Source: Actinomadura sp. BRA 177
GTDB lineage: Bacteria > Actinomycetota > Actinomycetes > Streptosporangiales > Streptosporangiaceae
DNA length: 48,707 nucleotides
Direction of reading: 5' to 3'
Assembly (NCBI RefSeq): GCF_013372625.1
Contig: NZ_JABXFD010000290.1
Coordinates: forward strand, 1 to 48,707
Shown: piece by piece, positions 8,068 to 17,047 of the stretch
How positions within the stretch are numbered: the stretch's first letter is position 1
Layout: each line of letters begins with the position of its first letter
Notes under the pieces: generated by a model
What the model was told of the DNA's origin: nothing
Database searches by the model: none
Seen by the model: the letters and a program-made list of their open reading frames with translations, nothing else
Position numbers and translations under genes: made by a program

Positions 8068-10344
8068 ATGAGTCTGGCGCTGTACCGCAAGTACCGGCCG
8101 GCGACGTTCGCCGAGCTGAAGGGGCAGGAGCACGTCGCCGAGCCGCTGCAGCAGGCGCTGCGCAACGGCCGGATCAACCACGCGTACCTGTTCAGCGGCC
8201 CGCGCGGCTGCGGCAAGACGTCCAGCGCGCGGATCCTCGCCCGGTCGCTGAACTGTGAGAAGGGGCCGACCCCCGACCCGTGCGGCGAATGCGACTCGTG
8301 CGTCGCGCTCGGCCCGTCCGGGACGGGGCACATCGATGTGATCGAGATCGACGCCGCGTCCCACGGCGGCGTCGACGACGCCCGCGACCTGCGGGAACGC
8401 GCCTTCTTCGCGCCGGTCTCGGCGCGCTTCAAGGTGTACATCATTGACGAGGCGCACATGGTGACCCGCGAGGGCTTCAACGCGCTGCTGAAGCTCGTCG
8501 AGGAGCCGCCGCCGCACTTGAAGTTCGTGTTCGCGACCACCGAGCCGGAGAAGGTCATCGGGACGATCCGCTCCCGGACCCACCACTACCCGTTCCGGCT
8601 CATCCCGCCGGGAGTGCTGCAGGACCTCGTCGAGGAGATCCTGCGGGCCGAGGACGTCCCCTATGAGACGTCCGCGCTGCCGCTCGCGGTGCGGGCCGGC
8701 GCCGGCTCCGCCCGCGACACGCTCTCGATCCTGGACCAGCTGCTCGCCGGGTCGGACGAGAAGGGCATCACCTACGCGCGGGCCGTCTCGCTGCTCGGCT
8801 ACACCGACTCCGCGCTGCTGGACGAGGTCATCGCGGCCTTCGCGGCCCGCGACGGCGCCGCCGTCTTCGCCTCGATCGACCGGGTGGTCGAAAGCGGCCA
8901 GGACCCGCGCCGGTTCACCGCCGACCTGCTGGAACGCGTCCGGGACCTGGTGATCCTGTCGAACGTCCCCGAGGCGGGCGGCACGGGGCTCCTGAACGTC
9001 CCGCCGGACGAACTGGAGGCGATGCGGCGCCAGGCGCCCTCGATGGGGCCCGGAGAGCTGACCCGCGCCGCCGACCTGCTGCACACCGGCCTGACCGAGA
9101 TGCGCGGCGCCACGTCCCCGCGACTGCTCCTGGAACTGATCTGCGCCCGCATCCTCCTCCCAGCGGCCTACGAGGACGAGGCCTCGATGTTCGCCCGCCT
9201 CGACGCCCTGGAACGCCGAGCCTCCCAGGGCGGCGGAGCCGGCATGACGCAAGCCTTCGCGACCGTCCCCCCACCCGCAACGCCTGGGCAGGGATCGCCT
9301 GGACAGGGAGCCGGGGGACAAGGGCGCGGTGCCGCTGCTCAAATGCGCGGAGACCACACCCCGCCCTCCCAGGGGGGCGACCCCACTTCCAGTGTCAACC
9401 CGCGCCCCTCCACTACACCGCCAGAACACGGTTCTGTGGATAACCCGGCCACCCCGTCCACCGGCTCATCTGGGAGCGTGCACGGCTCACCCCGCGCCGG
9501 TTCGCCAGGAAGCGCGCAGGTCTCACCGTCCGCCGGATCGCCAGGGAGCGCGCACGGCTCACCCCGTGGCGGTTCGTCCGGAAGTGCGCCGGGCGGTCCC
9601 GCTGCAGCCGCGCCTGCCCCGCCGCAGCCATCGGCCGCCGGGGGGACGGACTTCGGGACTATTCAGCGGCTTTGGCCGGACGTTGTTGAGGCGGTCAAGC
9701 AGAAGAGCCGCGCGACCTGGATGGTCATCATGTCCGGGGTTCAGCCCGTGTCGCTGGACGGGAAGGTCCTGACCCTGGGCTTTGACGCGGAGGGACGCCG
9801 CCTGGGCTTTGTCAACGGCGGCCGTGACACGGTCCTTCGCGAGGTCTTCAAGGAGCGGATGGGCGTCGACTGGCGCATCGAGACCGTCGTAGGCGGCGGC
9901 GGAGGTGGCGGCGGATCCGGTGGCGGACGCGGGCCCGGAGGCGGGGGCCGGCCGGGCGCCGGGAACGGACCCAACGGCGGGTTCGGGTCCGCGCAGTCCG
10001 CCGGCTTCGGATCCGGCGGCGGGCCCGCGTCCAGCGGGTTCGGCAGTGCACCGGAGGCGCAGGCGCCGCAGCCCGCCGCCCAGGCGTCCAGGCCGAACAC
10101 GAACCCCGTCCCCCGCCCGGCGAACGGCGAGGCGCCACGGCAGGCGGACCCGGGGCCGATGCCTCCGCCGCCGGACGACCCTCCGCCGCCCCCCGAGCCG
10201 GCACCCGTGGACGAGAGCGACGAGGTCGACCCCGAAGGCGACGCGGACGCCGACGGCAACGAGGCCGAGATGAACGGCATGGCGCTCATCCAGCGCGAAC
10301 TCGGCGGCCAGGTCATCCGCGAGATCGACACCTCCCAGGCCTAG
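8068..10344 (+). CDS. dnaX: DNA polymerase III subunit gamma/tau
   Basis: The clamp-loader ATPase, 758 residues. The AAA+ domain starts MSLALYRKYRPATFAELKGQ and has Walker A GPRGCGKT (residues 44-51), a zinc module with Cys 63, 72, 75 and 78, and DEAH at 127-130. The collar domain follows to about residue 370. The C-terminal half is a long low-complexity linker with four 12-residue repeats, a glycine-rich stretch and a conserved patch (IQRLWPDVVEAVKQKSRATW) typical of tau. The ATG at 8068 is preceded by AGGAGG; the longer open frame runs back into the SRP RNA and is rejected. Confidence 0.95.
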   Translation: MSLALYRKYRPATFAELKGQEHVAEPLQQALRNGRINHAYLFSGPRGCGKTSSARILARSLNCEKGPTPDPCGECDSCVALGPSGTGHIDVIEIDAASHGGVDDARDLRERAFFAPVSARFKVYIIDEAHMVTREGFNALLKLVEEPPPHLKFVFATTEPEKVIGTIRSRTHHYPFRLIPPGVLQDLVEEILRAEDVPYETSALPLAVRAGAGSARDTLSILDQLLAGSDEKGITYARAVSLLGYTDSALLDEVIAAFAARDGAAVFASIDRVVESGQDPRRFTADLLERVRDLVILSNVPEAGGTGLLNVPPDELEAMRRQAPSMGPGELTRAADLLHTGLTEMRGATSPRLLLELICARILLPAAYEDEASMFARLDALERRASQGGGAGMTQAFATVPPPATPGQGSPGQGAGGQGRGAAAQMRGDHTPPSQGGDPTSSVNPRPSTTPPEHGSVDNPATPSTGSSGSVHGSPRAGSPGSAQVSPSAGSPGSAHGSPRGGSSGSAPGGPAAAAPAPPQPSAAGGTDFGTIQRLWPDVVEAVKQKSRATWMVIMSGVQPVSLDGKVLTLGFDAEGRRLGFVNGGRDTVLREVFKERMGVDWRIETVVGGGGGGGGSGGGRGPGGGGRPGAGNGPNGGFGSAQSAGFGSGGGPASSGFGSAPEAQAPQPAAQASRPNTNPVPRPANGEAPRQADPGPMPPPPDDPPPPPEPAPVDESDEVDPEGDADADGNEAEMNGMALIQRELGGQVIREIDTSQA
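9463..9606 (+). repeat. 36-bp tandem repeat inside dnaX
   Basis: Four in-frame units of 36 bp encode 12-residue repeats of the form GS(P/S)GSxxxSPxx (GSSGSVHGSPRA, GSPGSAQVSPSA, GSPGSAHGSPRG, GSSGSAPGGPAA). They lie in the disordered linker of tau. Copy number probably varies between relatives. Confidence 0.85.
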
Positions 10345-10365
10345 GGGACCCCCGGTGCGGCCGGG

Positions 10366-10944
10366 TCAGAGGTGACGGATCGGCTTGGCCGGGTTGCCTG
10401 CGGCCACTACGTTCGGGGGGATGTCCTTCGTGACGACGGCGCCGGCGCCGATGACGGTGTTCGTGCCGATGGTGACGCCGGGGCAGACGATGACGCCGCC
10501 GCCGAGCCACACGTTGTCCTCGATCGTGATCGGTTCGGCGGCCTCCAGCTTCGCGCGGCGTTGCGAAGGGTCGAGAGGGTGTGTCGGTGTGAGCAACTGC
10601 ACCTGTGGGCTGATCTGCACGTCGTCGCCGATCGTGATGGGTGCGACGTCCAGCGCGGTGAGGCCGTAGTTGGCGAACGTGCCCGAACCGACGGTGATGT
10701 AGGAGCCGTAGTCGACGTACAGCGGCGGACGTATATGGGCGTCCGGGGCGATCGATCCGAGCAGTTCCTCCAGGAGGGGGCGGGCGGCGTCCGGGTCGGT
10801 GGCGTACACCTCGCCGTACCGGTGGGCCAGGGCGATGGCGCGCTTGGAGGCGGCCTCCAGGTCCGGGTCGTCGGCGATGTACAGGTCACCGGCGAGCATC
10901 CGTTCGCGGTTGGTGCGGGGGTCCCCGGCGAAGAAGTCGGTCAT
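10366..10944 (-). CDS. Maltose/galactoside O-acetyltransferase family
   Basis: A 192-residue protein. The N-terminal Mac domain (residues 5-60: [18 protein letters not shown]) is followed by a left-handed beta helix of hexapeptide repeats ([49 protein letters not shown]). Residue His at LTPTHPLD is the likely catalytic base. It transfers acetyl from acetyl-CoA to a sugar hydroxyl; the sugar is not predictable. The ATG at 10944 begins the conserved Mac domain. A much longer open frame upstream is antisense to the YbaB and recR genes. Confidence 0.85.
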   Translation of the reverse strand: MTDFFAGDPRTNRERMLAGDLYIADDPDLEAASKRAIALAHRYGEVYATDPDAARPLLEELLGSIAPDAHIRPPLYVDYGSYITVGSGTFANYGLTALDVAPITIGDDVQISPQVQLLTPTHPLDPSQRRAKLEAAEPITIEDNVWLGGGVIVCPGVTIGTNTVIGAGAVVTKDIPPNVVAAGNPAKPIRHL

Positions 10945-11151
10945 CGCACCCGGACCTACCCAGGAAACCGGTGCGGACGCGGACGGCCGGGGTTGTTTGA
11001 CTCGGGGCGGGCGCGGGACCACACTCGCCAAGATCGTGACGGGCGTACTTACCGCATCATGGCGCGAACCCGTAGTCTCGGGGGACGGACGTCCGGTGGC
11101 TGGCGGAGCGCCAGTGAGCAGGCCCTCGGGGGCCGGAAGAGGGAGTGCACC

Positions 11152-11553
11152 GTGGAACCCGGTGGTCAGTTGAACATGCAGGAGCTGCTGCAGCAGGCGC
11201 AGGCCATGCAGGAGCAGCTCTTCAACGCGCAGCGCGAGCTCGCGGAGGCCGAGGTGAAGGGCACCGCCGGCGGCGGGCTCGTCACCGCGACGGTCAACGG
11301 GCAGGGCGAGGTCGTCGGCCTGTCGATCGACCCGAAGGCCATCGACGCCGACGACCCGGCCGACACGGCGGAGACCATCGCCGACCTCGTCCTGGCCGCG
11401 ATCCGGGACGCCGCCCGCGAGGCGCAGGAGCTGCAGCAGGAGAAGATGGGTCCGCTCGCCCAGGGGCTCGGCGGCGGCATCCCGGGCGCCGGCGGCGAAG
11501 GCGGCGGGCTGCCCGGCGGCTTCCCCGGCCTCGGCGGCGGCCCGGGCGCCTGA
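11152..11553 (+). CDS. YbaB/EbfC nucleoid-associated protein
   Basis: A 133-residue DNA-binding protein of the YbaB/EbfC family. The conserved core is [15 protein letters not shown], then [20 protein letters not shown] and [13 protein letters not shown]. The actinobacterial C-terminal tail is glycine-rich. The GTG at 11152 has GGGAG at 11141-11145 in good register; translation could also begin at ATG 11176. It precedes recR by 30 bases, the classic dnaX-ybaB-recR arrangement. Confidence 0.9.
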   Translation: MEPGGQLNMQELLQQAQAMQEQLFNAQRELAEAEVKGTAGGGLVTATVNGQGEVVGLSIDPKAIDADDPADTAETIADLVLAAIRDAAREAQELQQEKMGPLAQGLGGGIPGAGGEGGGLPGGFPGLGGGPGA

Positions 11554-11583
11554 CCCCGGACGAACAAGGAAAGGAGGGGTCCG

Positions 11584-12183
11584 TTGTACGAAGGGGTGGT
11601 CCAGAACCTCATCGACGAGCTGGGCAGGCTGCCCGGCGTCGGCCCCAAGAGCGCGCAGCGGATCGCCTTTCACCTGCTCGCCGCCGACCCTGCCGACGTC
11701 GAACGGCTCGGGAAGGCGCTCAAGGAGGTCAAGGACAAGGTCCGCTTCTGCAAGACGTGCGGGAACGTCGCCGAAGAAGAGGAATGCCGGATCTGCCGGG
11801 ACGCCCGCCGCGACCCGCACATCATCTGCGTCGTGGAGGAGTCCAAGGACGTCGTCGCGATCGAGAAGACCCGCGAATTCCGCGGCACCTACCACGTCCT
11901 CGGCGGCGCGATCAGCCCGATCGAGGGCGTCGGCCCGGACGACCTGCGCATCCGCGAGCTGATGCAGCGGCTCGCGGACGGGACGGTCACCGAGCTGATC
12001 CTCGCCACCGACCCCAACCTGGAGGGCGAGGCCACCGCGACGTACCTCGCCCGGCTCGTCAAGCCCATGGGCCTCACCGTCACCCGTCTGGCCAGCGGCC
12101 TGCCGGTGGGTGGCGACCTCGAGTACGCCGACGAGGTGACGCTTGGCCGCGCATTCGAAGGACGGAGGCTGCTCGATGTCTGA
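11584..12183 (+). CDS. recR: Recombination mediator RecR
   Basis: A 199-residue protein of normal length for RecR, which works with RecO and RecF to load RecA on gapped DNA. It has an N-terminal helix-hairpin-helix ([17 protein letters not shown]), a zinc finger (Cys 56, 59, 68, 71) and a Toprim domain ([27 protein letters not shown]). The start is TTG, supported by AAGGAGG seven bases upstream. It overlaps the DUF5063 gene by eight bases. Confidence 0.95.
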   Translation: MYEGVVQNLIDELGRLPGVGPKSAQRIAFHLLAADPADVERLGKALKEVKDKVRFCKTCGNVAEEEECRICRDARRDPHIICVVEESKDVVAIEKTREFRGTYHVLGGAISPIEGVGPDDLRIRELMQRLADGTVTELILATDPNLEGEATATYLARLVKPMGLTVTRLASGLPVGGDLEYADEVTLGRAFEGRRLLDV

Positions 12184-12724
12184 CACCAACAGCCCGCAGG
12201 ACTGGAACGCCCTCGCCGAGCGCGTGGCGTGCCACGTCGACAACTACCTGAACGGACTGGAGGCGGTCGCCCGCGGCGACGGCGGTACGCACACGATCCC
12301 GCTGCTCCTCCTCGAAGTGTCGCAGGTCATCCTGGCCGGTGCGCAGCTCGGCGCCAGCGCCGACGTCATCCTGCCCGACAACTGGGAGCCGGAGGTCGGC
12401 GACGACCCCGACCTCGACGCCATCCGGCAGGGCCTGTCCGAACGCCTCATCGCGCTGGACGAGTACGTCGAGGTATTCGACCCGTACAAGGACACCGAGC
12501 CCACGTCCTACCGCCTGTCGGACGACCTGGTCGACGTCGCCAGCGACCTCGTCCACGGCCTCCGGCACTACAACCAGGACCGCCCCCTGGAAGCGCTCTG
12601 GTGGTGGCAGTACTCCTACTTCAACCACTGGGGCAACCACGCCGGCGCCGCCCTGCGAGCCCTGCACGCCTTCGTCGCGAACGCCCGCCTGGACGTCACC
12701 ACCGAGGTCGCCGCAGCTCAGTAG
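12176..12724 (+). CDS. DUF5063 protein, 3' end remade by the integrated element
   Basis: A 182-residue conserved actinobacterial protein ([20 protein letters not shown] to [19 protein letters not shown]). Its function is unknown. It is translationally coupled to recR. The gene is the integration target of the element: bases 12609-12712 are repeated exactly at 27523-27626. The current C-terminus reads EVAAAQ, supplied by the element, whereas the displaced native tail at the far end reads EVATA. The gene therefore stays intact after insertion. Confidence 0.85.
   Translation: MSDTNSPQDWNALAERVACHVDNYLNGLEAVARGDGGTHTIPLLLLEVSQVILAGAQLGASADVILPDNWEPEVGDDPDLDAIRQGLSERLIALDEYVEVFDPYKDTEPTSYRLSDDLVDVASDLVHGLRHYNQDRPLEALWWWQYSYFNHWGNHAGAALRALHAFVANARLDVTTEVAAAQ
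12609..12712. repeat. attL: left 104-bp direct repeat
   Basis: Identical over 104 bp to 27523-27626. It begins AGTACTCCTACTTCAACC inside the DUF5063 gene and ends GAGGTCGCC before the stop. The crossover core must lie within it; its exact position cannot be seen from one sequence. Divergence starts abruptly on both sides. Confidence 0.9.
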
Positions 12725-12846
12725 CGGTATGCGCGACTGCCGAGCGGGCCGGAGCGAGGCACCGGAGACGGCCGCCGCGGCCTGCTCGGCGCGCCTCCGT
12801 GCGCCCGTCGAGGACGCTCCGTTCCGTGCATGTTCCGTGATCTTCA

Positions 12847-14121
12847 TCAGACACCTCCTACGGCGACGGCACGCGGCCGGAACATGCGCCGGTCCATCGC
12901 CTGACGAGCCCGCTCGTGCGAGCTGGGCAGCATGTGCGCGTAGTACTTCAGCGTCGTGGCCGCGTCCGCGTGTCCGAGGTAATCGGCCAGCTCCTTGATC
13001 GACACACCGTCCGCCAGCATCACGCTCGCGTAGTAGTGCCTGAGCCCGTGCATCCCCTCGTCGCGGCCCACCTCGTACTTCGGGCAGCCCCACCGGTCTC
13101 TCGTCGGCGCGGGGATGATGCCGGCCCTCACAAGCGCGGGTTTCCAGACGAGCTTCTCGAACAGGTTTGCTCGGATGTGCCGGTCGTCCGTCCACCGGAA
13201 CAGCAGATTGTGAGTCCGCAGCTTGCCGTCTGGCCGCTCCCACGGCAGCGAGCAGGCCAGCGGCTCGTAGTCGTCCTTGTGGACGCGGATCGCCTGTGCG
13301 GCCCAGCTCGGCAGCGGGGCCGTACGCTCGCGGTCGTTCTTCGGCAGCGCGAAGACGTAGTTCCGGCCTATCCGCTTGATCTGCCGCCGCACCCGGATGA
13401 CCTCCTCCTCGAAGTCGATGTCTTCGAGGGCCAGGCCGAACAGCTCGCCGCGCCTCATGCCGCATGCCGCGCCGACGAGGGGCAGCGCGCGGAACAGCGC
13501 GGGGTGGCCGCTGATGATCTCGTGTACCTGATCGTCGCTCCACGCCTGGACTTCGCGGCTCGGCGACTTGGGCGGCTGGATGATCGCCGACTTGGCGGCG
13601 TTGACCTTCACCTCGCCGTCGGCGGCGGCGAGGTCGAGGATGCTGCGCAGGATGAACAGCGCGATCCGGACCGTTCCGGGCGCCTGGACGTCGGCGAGCT
13701 TGCCGACCCACGCCTGAACCTGCGACGGCCTGATGCCCTTCACCTGACGGCGGCCGAACGCAGGTTCGATGTGCAGGCGGTAGGTCGACTCGTACCGTGC
13801 GAGCGTCGCCGGGTCGACCACGCGGGACGCGAGCCAGCGCTTGCCGAGGTCGCCGAAGACGACCTTGCCGGCGCGCGGGTCGAAGTAGTCGCCCCGCTCG
13901 CGGTCGGTCTCCATGGCGCGCCAGTGGCGATCGGCCGCCGCCTGTGTGGTGAACGCCTGGGACTTCTCGGCGTTGTCAGGGTCGCGCCAGTTGGCGAGCC
14001 AGCGCTTGCCCTTGCCGTGCCGGGCGGTCTTCTCCTTGACCGTCTTGCCCCGGTCGTCCTTGACGGCCTTGCCGTCCGGGCCCTTGACCGGCCGGAACCA
14101 CAGATCCTTGGTGTATCCCAT
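12847..14121 (-). CDS. Tyrosine recombinase (integrase)
   Basis: A 424-residue phage-type integrase. An N-terminal arm-binding region (KRWLANWRDPDNAEKSQAF) and a SAM-like core-binding domain (about 85-175) precede the catalytic domain. Catalytic residues are Arg223 (GMRRGE), Lys261, His358 and Arg361 (HGLRHYYAS), His384 (LGHAD) and Tyr394 (KYYAH). It is expected to recombine attP with the DUF5063 3' end. Its ATG shares one base with the TGA of the upstream HTH gene, so the two are coupled. Its 3' end points toward attL. Confidence 0.95.
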   Translation of the reverse strand: MGYTKDLWFRPVKGPDGKAVKDDRGKTVKEKTARHGKGKRWLANWRDPDNAEKSQAFTTQAAADRHWRAMETDRERGDYFDPRAGKVVFGDLGKRWLASRVVDPATLARYESTYRLHIEPAFGRRQVKGIRPSQVQAWVGKLADVQAPGTVRIALFILRSILDLAAADGEVKVNAAKSAIIQPPKSPSREVQAWSDDQVHEIISGHPALFRALPLVGAACGMRRGELFGLALEDIDFEEEVIRVRRQIKRIGRNYVFALPKNDRERTAPLPSWAAQAIRVHKDDYEPLACSLPWERPDGKLRTHNLLFRWTDDRHIRANLFEKLVWKPALVRAGIIPAPTRDRWGCPKYEVGRDEGMHGLRHYYASVMLADGVSIKELADYLGHADAATTLKYYAHMLPSSHERARQAMDRRMFRPRAVAVGGV

Positions 14122-14744
14122 CAGCGCTCGCCCGCCTTGCCGCGCAGGGCCTCGCCGAGGAACCCGGCGTCACGGGCTCGGCGCACGTAGAGACGGGCCG
14201 TACGCTCGGCTACGCCGAACTCGGCGCGCACCGCTTCCGTGGGGCTGTCATCGATGCTCTGCCGATAGATCTCGGCGACCCGGCGTAGTACGTCATCGGT
14301 CACCTTTCGCTTGCCCTGCCGCCGCGCGCCACGTACGGCTGAGACGGCATCGCGTCGCGACTCCTCGACGAATGGACGGCTGACGAGCACCTCGCCGCCG
14401 TGGTCGTCGGTCTGGATCCTGACGGCGACTTGCGCCAGCACGCTTTCCAGCACGTCTTCTACGGCGATCGAGCGAAGATCGGTAGCTCGCACCTCGCGTC
14501 GGCCCTTGATGGCTGAAGTGATCACGCCACGGCACTGCGGTACGCCGTCGATCACCGCGAAGTGAATCTCGACGAGCGGCTCGTCGATCCCCTTGCGCGG
14601 CTGGAACGTCACTACGAACTCGGCCGGTGCTTCCCATCCGTCTCCGATCTCCACCCACGTACCGGTCTCCCGGCGCTTATGGAAGATCTCGGATCGGCTG
14701 ACGCCGAAGTGACGAACGATCTTGAGGTCCGGTTCGAACTCCAT
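14121..14744 (-). CDS. HTH protein coupled to the integrase
   Basis: A 207-residue protein. Residues 145-195 contain a helix-turn-helix-like segment (VAEIYRQSIDDSPTEAVRAEF, then VAERTARLYVRRARDAGFL) also seen in proteins beside integrases of Streptomyces elements. The N-terminal 140 residues are mixed alpha/beta with no family I recognise. It is first in a two-gene operon with int and may regulate integration. It is divergent from the excisionase-like gene, with a repeat-containing promoter between. Confidence 0.65.
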   Translation of the reverse strand: MEFEPDLKIVRHFGVSRSEIFHKRRETGTWVEIGDGWEAPAEFVVTFQPRKGIDEPLVEIHFAVIDGVPQCRGVITSAIKGRREVRATDLRSIAVEDVLESVLAQVAVRIQTDDHGGEVLVSRPFVEESRRDAVSAVRGARRQGKRKVTDDVLRRVAEIYRQSIDDSPTEAVRAEFGVAERTARLYVRRARDAGFLGEALRGKAGER

Positions 14745-14761
14745 GCCTGCCTCCTGGCGGC

Positions 14762-14811
14762 AACCTAGATGTAGGTAACTTGCCTAGTAAGTTGAGCATG
14801 CAAGTTGCAAC
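14762..14811. promoter_or_regulatory. Divergent int/xis control region
   Basis: Between the divergent integrase operon and excisionase-like gene lie CCTA-gatg-TAGG (14764-14775), the inverted repeat AACTT-gcctagt-AAGTT (14777-14793) and a direct repeat of AAGTTG (14789 and 14802). The ATGTAGG string also occurs in the promoter of the element's GntR regulator (24103-24109), suggesting one repressor acts at both. That link is inference. Confidence 0.5.
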
Positions 14812-14866
14812 GCTGTCAACGGTGCCGCACGCATTCGGGTGTGGCCAACACAGCGAGGAGGCAGGC

Positions 14867-15055
14867 GTGGCGGAGGAGTACCGCACCACGCGAGAGGTCG
14901 CCGAGTACTTCCGGACGTCCGAGGAGACCGTCCGCTACTGGAAGCACATCGGCAAGATCAAGGGCATCCGGCCCGGTCGGCGGAACCTCTTCCCCATCTC
15001 GGAGATCGAGCGGCTGGAGCGCGAGGCGGCCAGCTCTGGGCCGGAGTCGGCCTGA
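14867..15055 (+). CDS. Excisionase-like MerR/BldC-type HTH protein
   Basis: A 62-residue protein consisting of one winged helix-turn-helix (YRTTREVAEYFRTSEETVRYW, then GRRNLFPISEIERLE). This is the helix_turn_helix_17/excisionase type that bends DNA at att sites. The GTG at 14867 has GAGGAGG directly upstream; an ATG at 14780 is in frame but lies inside the operator region. Its place opposite int fits a recombination directionality factor. Confidence 0.75.
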   Translation: MAEEYRTTREVAEYFRTSEETVRYWKHIGKIKGIRPGRRNLFPISEIERLEREAASSGPESA

Positions 15056-15057
15056 TC

Positions 15058-15261
15058 ATGTCCACGGACGAGAGCGCCCCCGGGGACGAGGCCGGGGGCG
15101 CGGACGCTCGGGCGGGAGACCGGATCGTCGGTGCCCACGGTACCGCGCGGCTGGTTGGACTGTCCCGGCATGACCGGCGCCGCATCCTCGCCCGCCTCGC
15201 CGAGCTGGGCGAGATCGAGCGGACGATGCGGCAGCCCGGCACGCTGGCGGTGGCGCCATGA
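15058..15261 (+). CDS. Small HTH-like protein
   Basis: A 67-residue protein starting two bases after the excisionase-like stop. Residues 20-67 (RIVGAHGTARLVGLSRHDRR, then ILARLAELGEIERTMRQPG) look like a short winged helix. The first 20 residues are acidic. It overlaps the next gene by an ATGA junction, so it belongs to the replication operon. No precise family is recognised. Confidence 0.6.
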   Translation: MSTDESAPGDEAGGADARAGDRIVGAHGTARLVGLSRHDRRRILARLAELGEIERTMRQPGTLAVAP

Positions 15262-15593
15262 GCGGCGCGGACGAACTACTCACGGTCGCGGTCGCCGCCG
15301 CCGAACTCCTCGATGACCTGGACGGGCAGCGGCAGCGTGAAGGCGACGCGTTCGGCGAGGGCTACCGGCTCGGCTTCGGCACCGGGCAAGAGGTCGGATA
15401 CCGGCAAGCCGAATGGGACATGCACCGCGCTTGGACGCCAGTCGCCGGGAGTGTCCGCCAGCTCGGCTGGTCGCTCCCCCATGACGAGCTGGAGGCGCGC
15501 CGCTACCCCGGCTACACCCGCGAGCGGCTCGCCGAGCTGCGGGCGCGGGCCCGCCGCCGGTTCGGTCTGCCCGCCTCGCGGGAGGCCGCGTGA
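15258..15593 (+). CDS. Hypothetical protein
   Basis: A 111-residue soluble protein (ELLTVAVAAAELLDDLDGQ, GEGYRLGFGTGQEVGYRQAE, arginine-rich C-terminus). Similar small proteins sit before replication genes in actinomycete elements, but I know no function. It starts in an ATGA overlap with the preceding gene and ends in a GTGA overlap with the AAA ATPase gene, which implies translational coupling. Confidence 0.6.
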   Translation: MSGADELLTVAVAAAELLDDLDGQRQREGDAFGEGYRLGFGTGQEVGYRQAEWDMHRAWTPVAGSVRQLGWSLPHDELEARRYPGYTRERLAELRARARRRFGLPASREAA

Positions 15594-16801
15594 CCGTGCT
15601 CGACGAGACCCGGTATTGCCAGGTGTGCGGGAGCATGTTCAACCATCCCGTGCACGGACCGGACGCGACGGGTTCGGATGCGCACCCGTTCCAATCGCCC
15701 GATTCTCACACCGCCGCCCCGGAAACCGGATGGGCCGTGACCAGGGATTCTCACGGTTCTCACACTTCTCACGGGGATGTGGAGGAGACCGACCAGGAGG
15801 CCGCAGACGCCGCGCTTCTGGGCGACGTCCGCGACGGGGCATGGCTCGACGCGCAGGAGTTCCCGCCGCTGCGCTGGGCGGTGCCGGGCCTCATCCCGGA
15901 AGGGATGTCCCTGCTCGTCGGCCCGCCGAAGTCCGGCAAGTCGTGGCTGATCGGCAACGTCCTGCTCGCCGTAGCGGCGGGCGGTCACGCGCTGGGCAGG
16001 CTCGCCGTGGGGTCGCCTCGCCGGGTGCTGTACCTCGCCCTGGAGGACGGCGACCGGCGCATGCAATCGCGGTGCCGGATCATCCTGGAGGGCTCGCCCA
16101 TCCCCGGCCTGTTCCACTACAAGGTGACCGTGCCGCCGGGCAAGGTGCTGCCCGTCCTGGAGGCGTGGATGCGCCGCTATCCGGACACGTCCATGGCCGT
16201 GCTCGACACGCTCGGCCGGGTCATGCCGCCGGCGATGCAGGGCGAATCGAGCTATCAGCGGGACTACCGCGTCGGCGCCGGATTGAAGCGGATCACCGAC
16301 GAGCGGCCGGGGCTGTCGCTGGTCGTGGTCCACCATGACCGCAAGGCCGCGGCCGAGGACTTCGTCGACGCCGTATCGGGGACCAACGGCCTCGCCGGGT
16401 CGGCGGACGCTGTGATCGTCCTCGCGCGCAGGCGGAAGGCGACCGATGCCGTCCTGAAGGTCACCGGCAAGGACGTGCCGGAGGAGGAGTACGCCCTACT
16501 GCTGGAGGACGGGACGCGATGGGTTCTCGACGGCGAAGACCTGCGGCAGTCCGCGGCCAACGTTGAGCGGCGCGAGCAGACACAGAACCTTGGTGACACC
16601 TCGACGGCGATCCTCGACTACATCGGCCGCAGCGTCGAGCCGGTCAGGGCGGGCGAGATTACCGACAAGTTCGGCCGGAACGCCGCCGAGTACCTGCGCC
16701 GACTGGAGCAGTCCGGCCGCCTGGTCAAGCCCAAGCGCGGGTTGTACGTCGTCCCGTCGCCGCTGGACGACCCCGAACTCGACTTCGACCTTCCGGAGTG
16801 A
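15590..16801 (+). CDS. RepA-like AAA ATPase (AAA_25), probable replicative helicase
   Basis: A 403-residue protein. The N-terminus has a possible zinc knuckle (Cys10, Cys13, His19, His22). A RepA/RecA-like ATPase follows, with Walker A GPPKSGKS (111-118), Walker B MAVLDTLGRV (about 200-210) and SLVVVHHDRKAA. Residues 335-385 look like a winged helix (AILDYIGRSVEPVRAGEITD). AAA_25 proteins resemble the hexameric RepA helicase of plasmid RSF1010. It probably drives replication of the excised element. Its start overlaps the previous stop (GTGA). Inside and just after it lie 9-bp repeats that may be iterons. Confidence 0.8.
   Translation: MTVLDETRYCQVCGSMFNHPVHGPDATGSDAHPFQSPDSHTAAPETGWAVTRDSHGSHTSHGDVEETDQEAADAALLGDVRDGAWLDAQEFPPLRWAVPGLIPEGMSLLVGPPKSGKSWLIGNVLLAVAAGGHALGRLAVGSPRRVLYLALEDGDRRMQSRCRIILEGSPIPGLFHYKVTVPPGKVLPVLEAWMRRYPDTSMAVLDTLGRVMPPAMQGESSYQRDYRVGAGLKRITDERPGLSLVVVHHDRKAAAEDFVDAVSGTNGLAGSADAVIVLARRRKATDAVLKVTGKDVPEEEYALLLEDGTRWVLDGEDLRQSAANVERREQTQNLGDTSTAILDYIGRSVEPVRAGEITDKFGRNAAEYLRRLEQSGRLVKPKRGLYVVPSPLDDPELDFDLPE
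15703..15772. repeat. TTCTCAC repeats inside the ATPase gene
   Basis: TTCTCAC occurs at 15703, 15748, 15757 and 15766; the last three have exact 9-bp spacing. They encode the SHGSHTSHG segment of the ATPase. The reverse complement, GTGAGAA, occurs three times with the same 9-bp spacing just after the gene. This may be half of an iteron-type origin. Confidence 0.6.
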
Positions 16802-16803
16802 GT

Positions 16804-16830
16804 GTGAGAACCGTGAGAACCGTGAGAACC
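16804..16830. repeat. GTGAGAACC triple direct repeat after the ATPase gene
   Basis: Three perfect 9-bp copies of GTGAGAACC at 16804, 16813 and 16822 start three bases past the ATPase stop codon. They are the inverse of the TTCTCAC repeats about 1.05 kb upstream. Candidate roles are replication iterons or operators for the small-gene operon that follows. Confidence 0.7.
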
Positions 16831-16849
16831 GCAGGTCAGGAAACGCCCT

Positions 16850-17047
16850 ATGAATCTCACACCCCCTGAGAGCCCGGCCGCCGCCGACATGCGCGAGGCG
16901 ATCGAGCGGAGGCTCAGCGAGCGTCTGGCCGCGGCCCGCCGCCGGCGCGCGCAGCGGCAGACCGCGCAGTCCGCGAAGGACGAACGCCGCCGCCATGGCC
17001 TCGCCGCACGGCATGCCCGCAAGCTCCAACGAGGAGGGACCTCATGA
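16850..17047 (+). CDS. Small arginine-rich protein
   Basis: A 65-residue protein with an acidic N-terminus and a strongly basic helical remainder (LAAARRRRAQRQTAQSAKDE). It could bind nucleic acid, but no family is recognised. It opens a chain of nine genes in which every stop overlaps the next start. It lies 20 bases after the GTGAGAACC repeats. Confidence 0.5.
   Translation: MNLTPPESPAAADMREAIERRLSERLAAARRRRAQRQTAQSAKDERRRHGLAARHARKLQRGGTS

Noticed and set aside
10366..12243. A 625-residue minus-strand reading frame
   Set aside because: Only the last 192 residues are the acetyltransferase. The rest is antisense to the YbaB, recR and DUF5063 genes.
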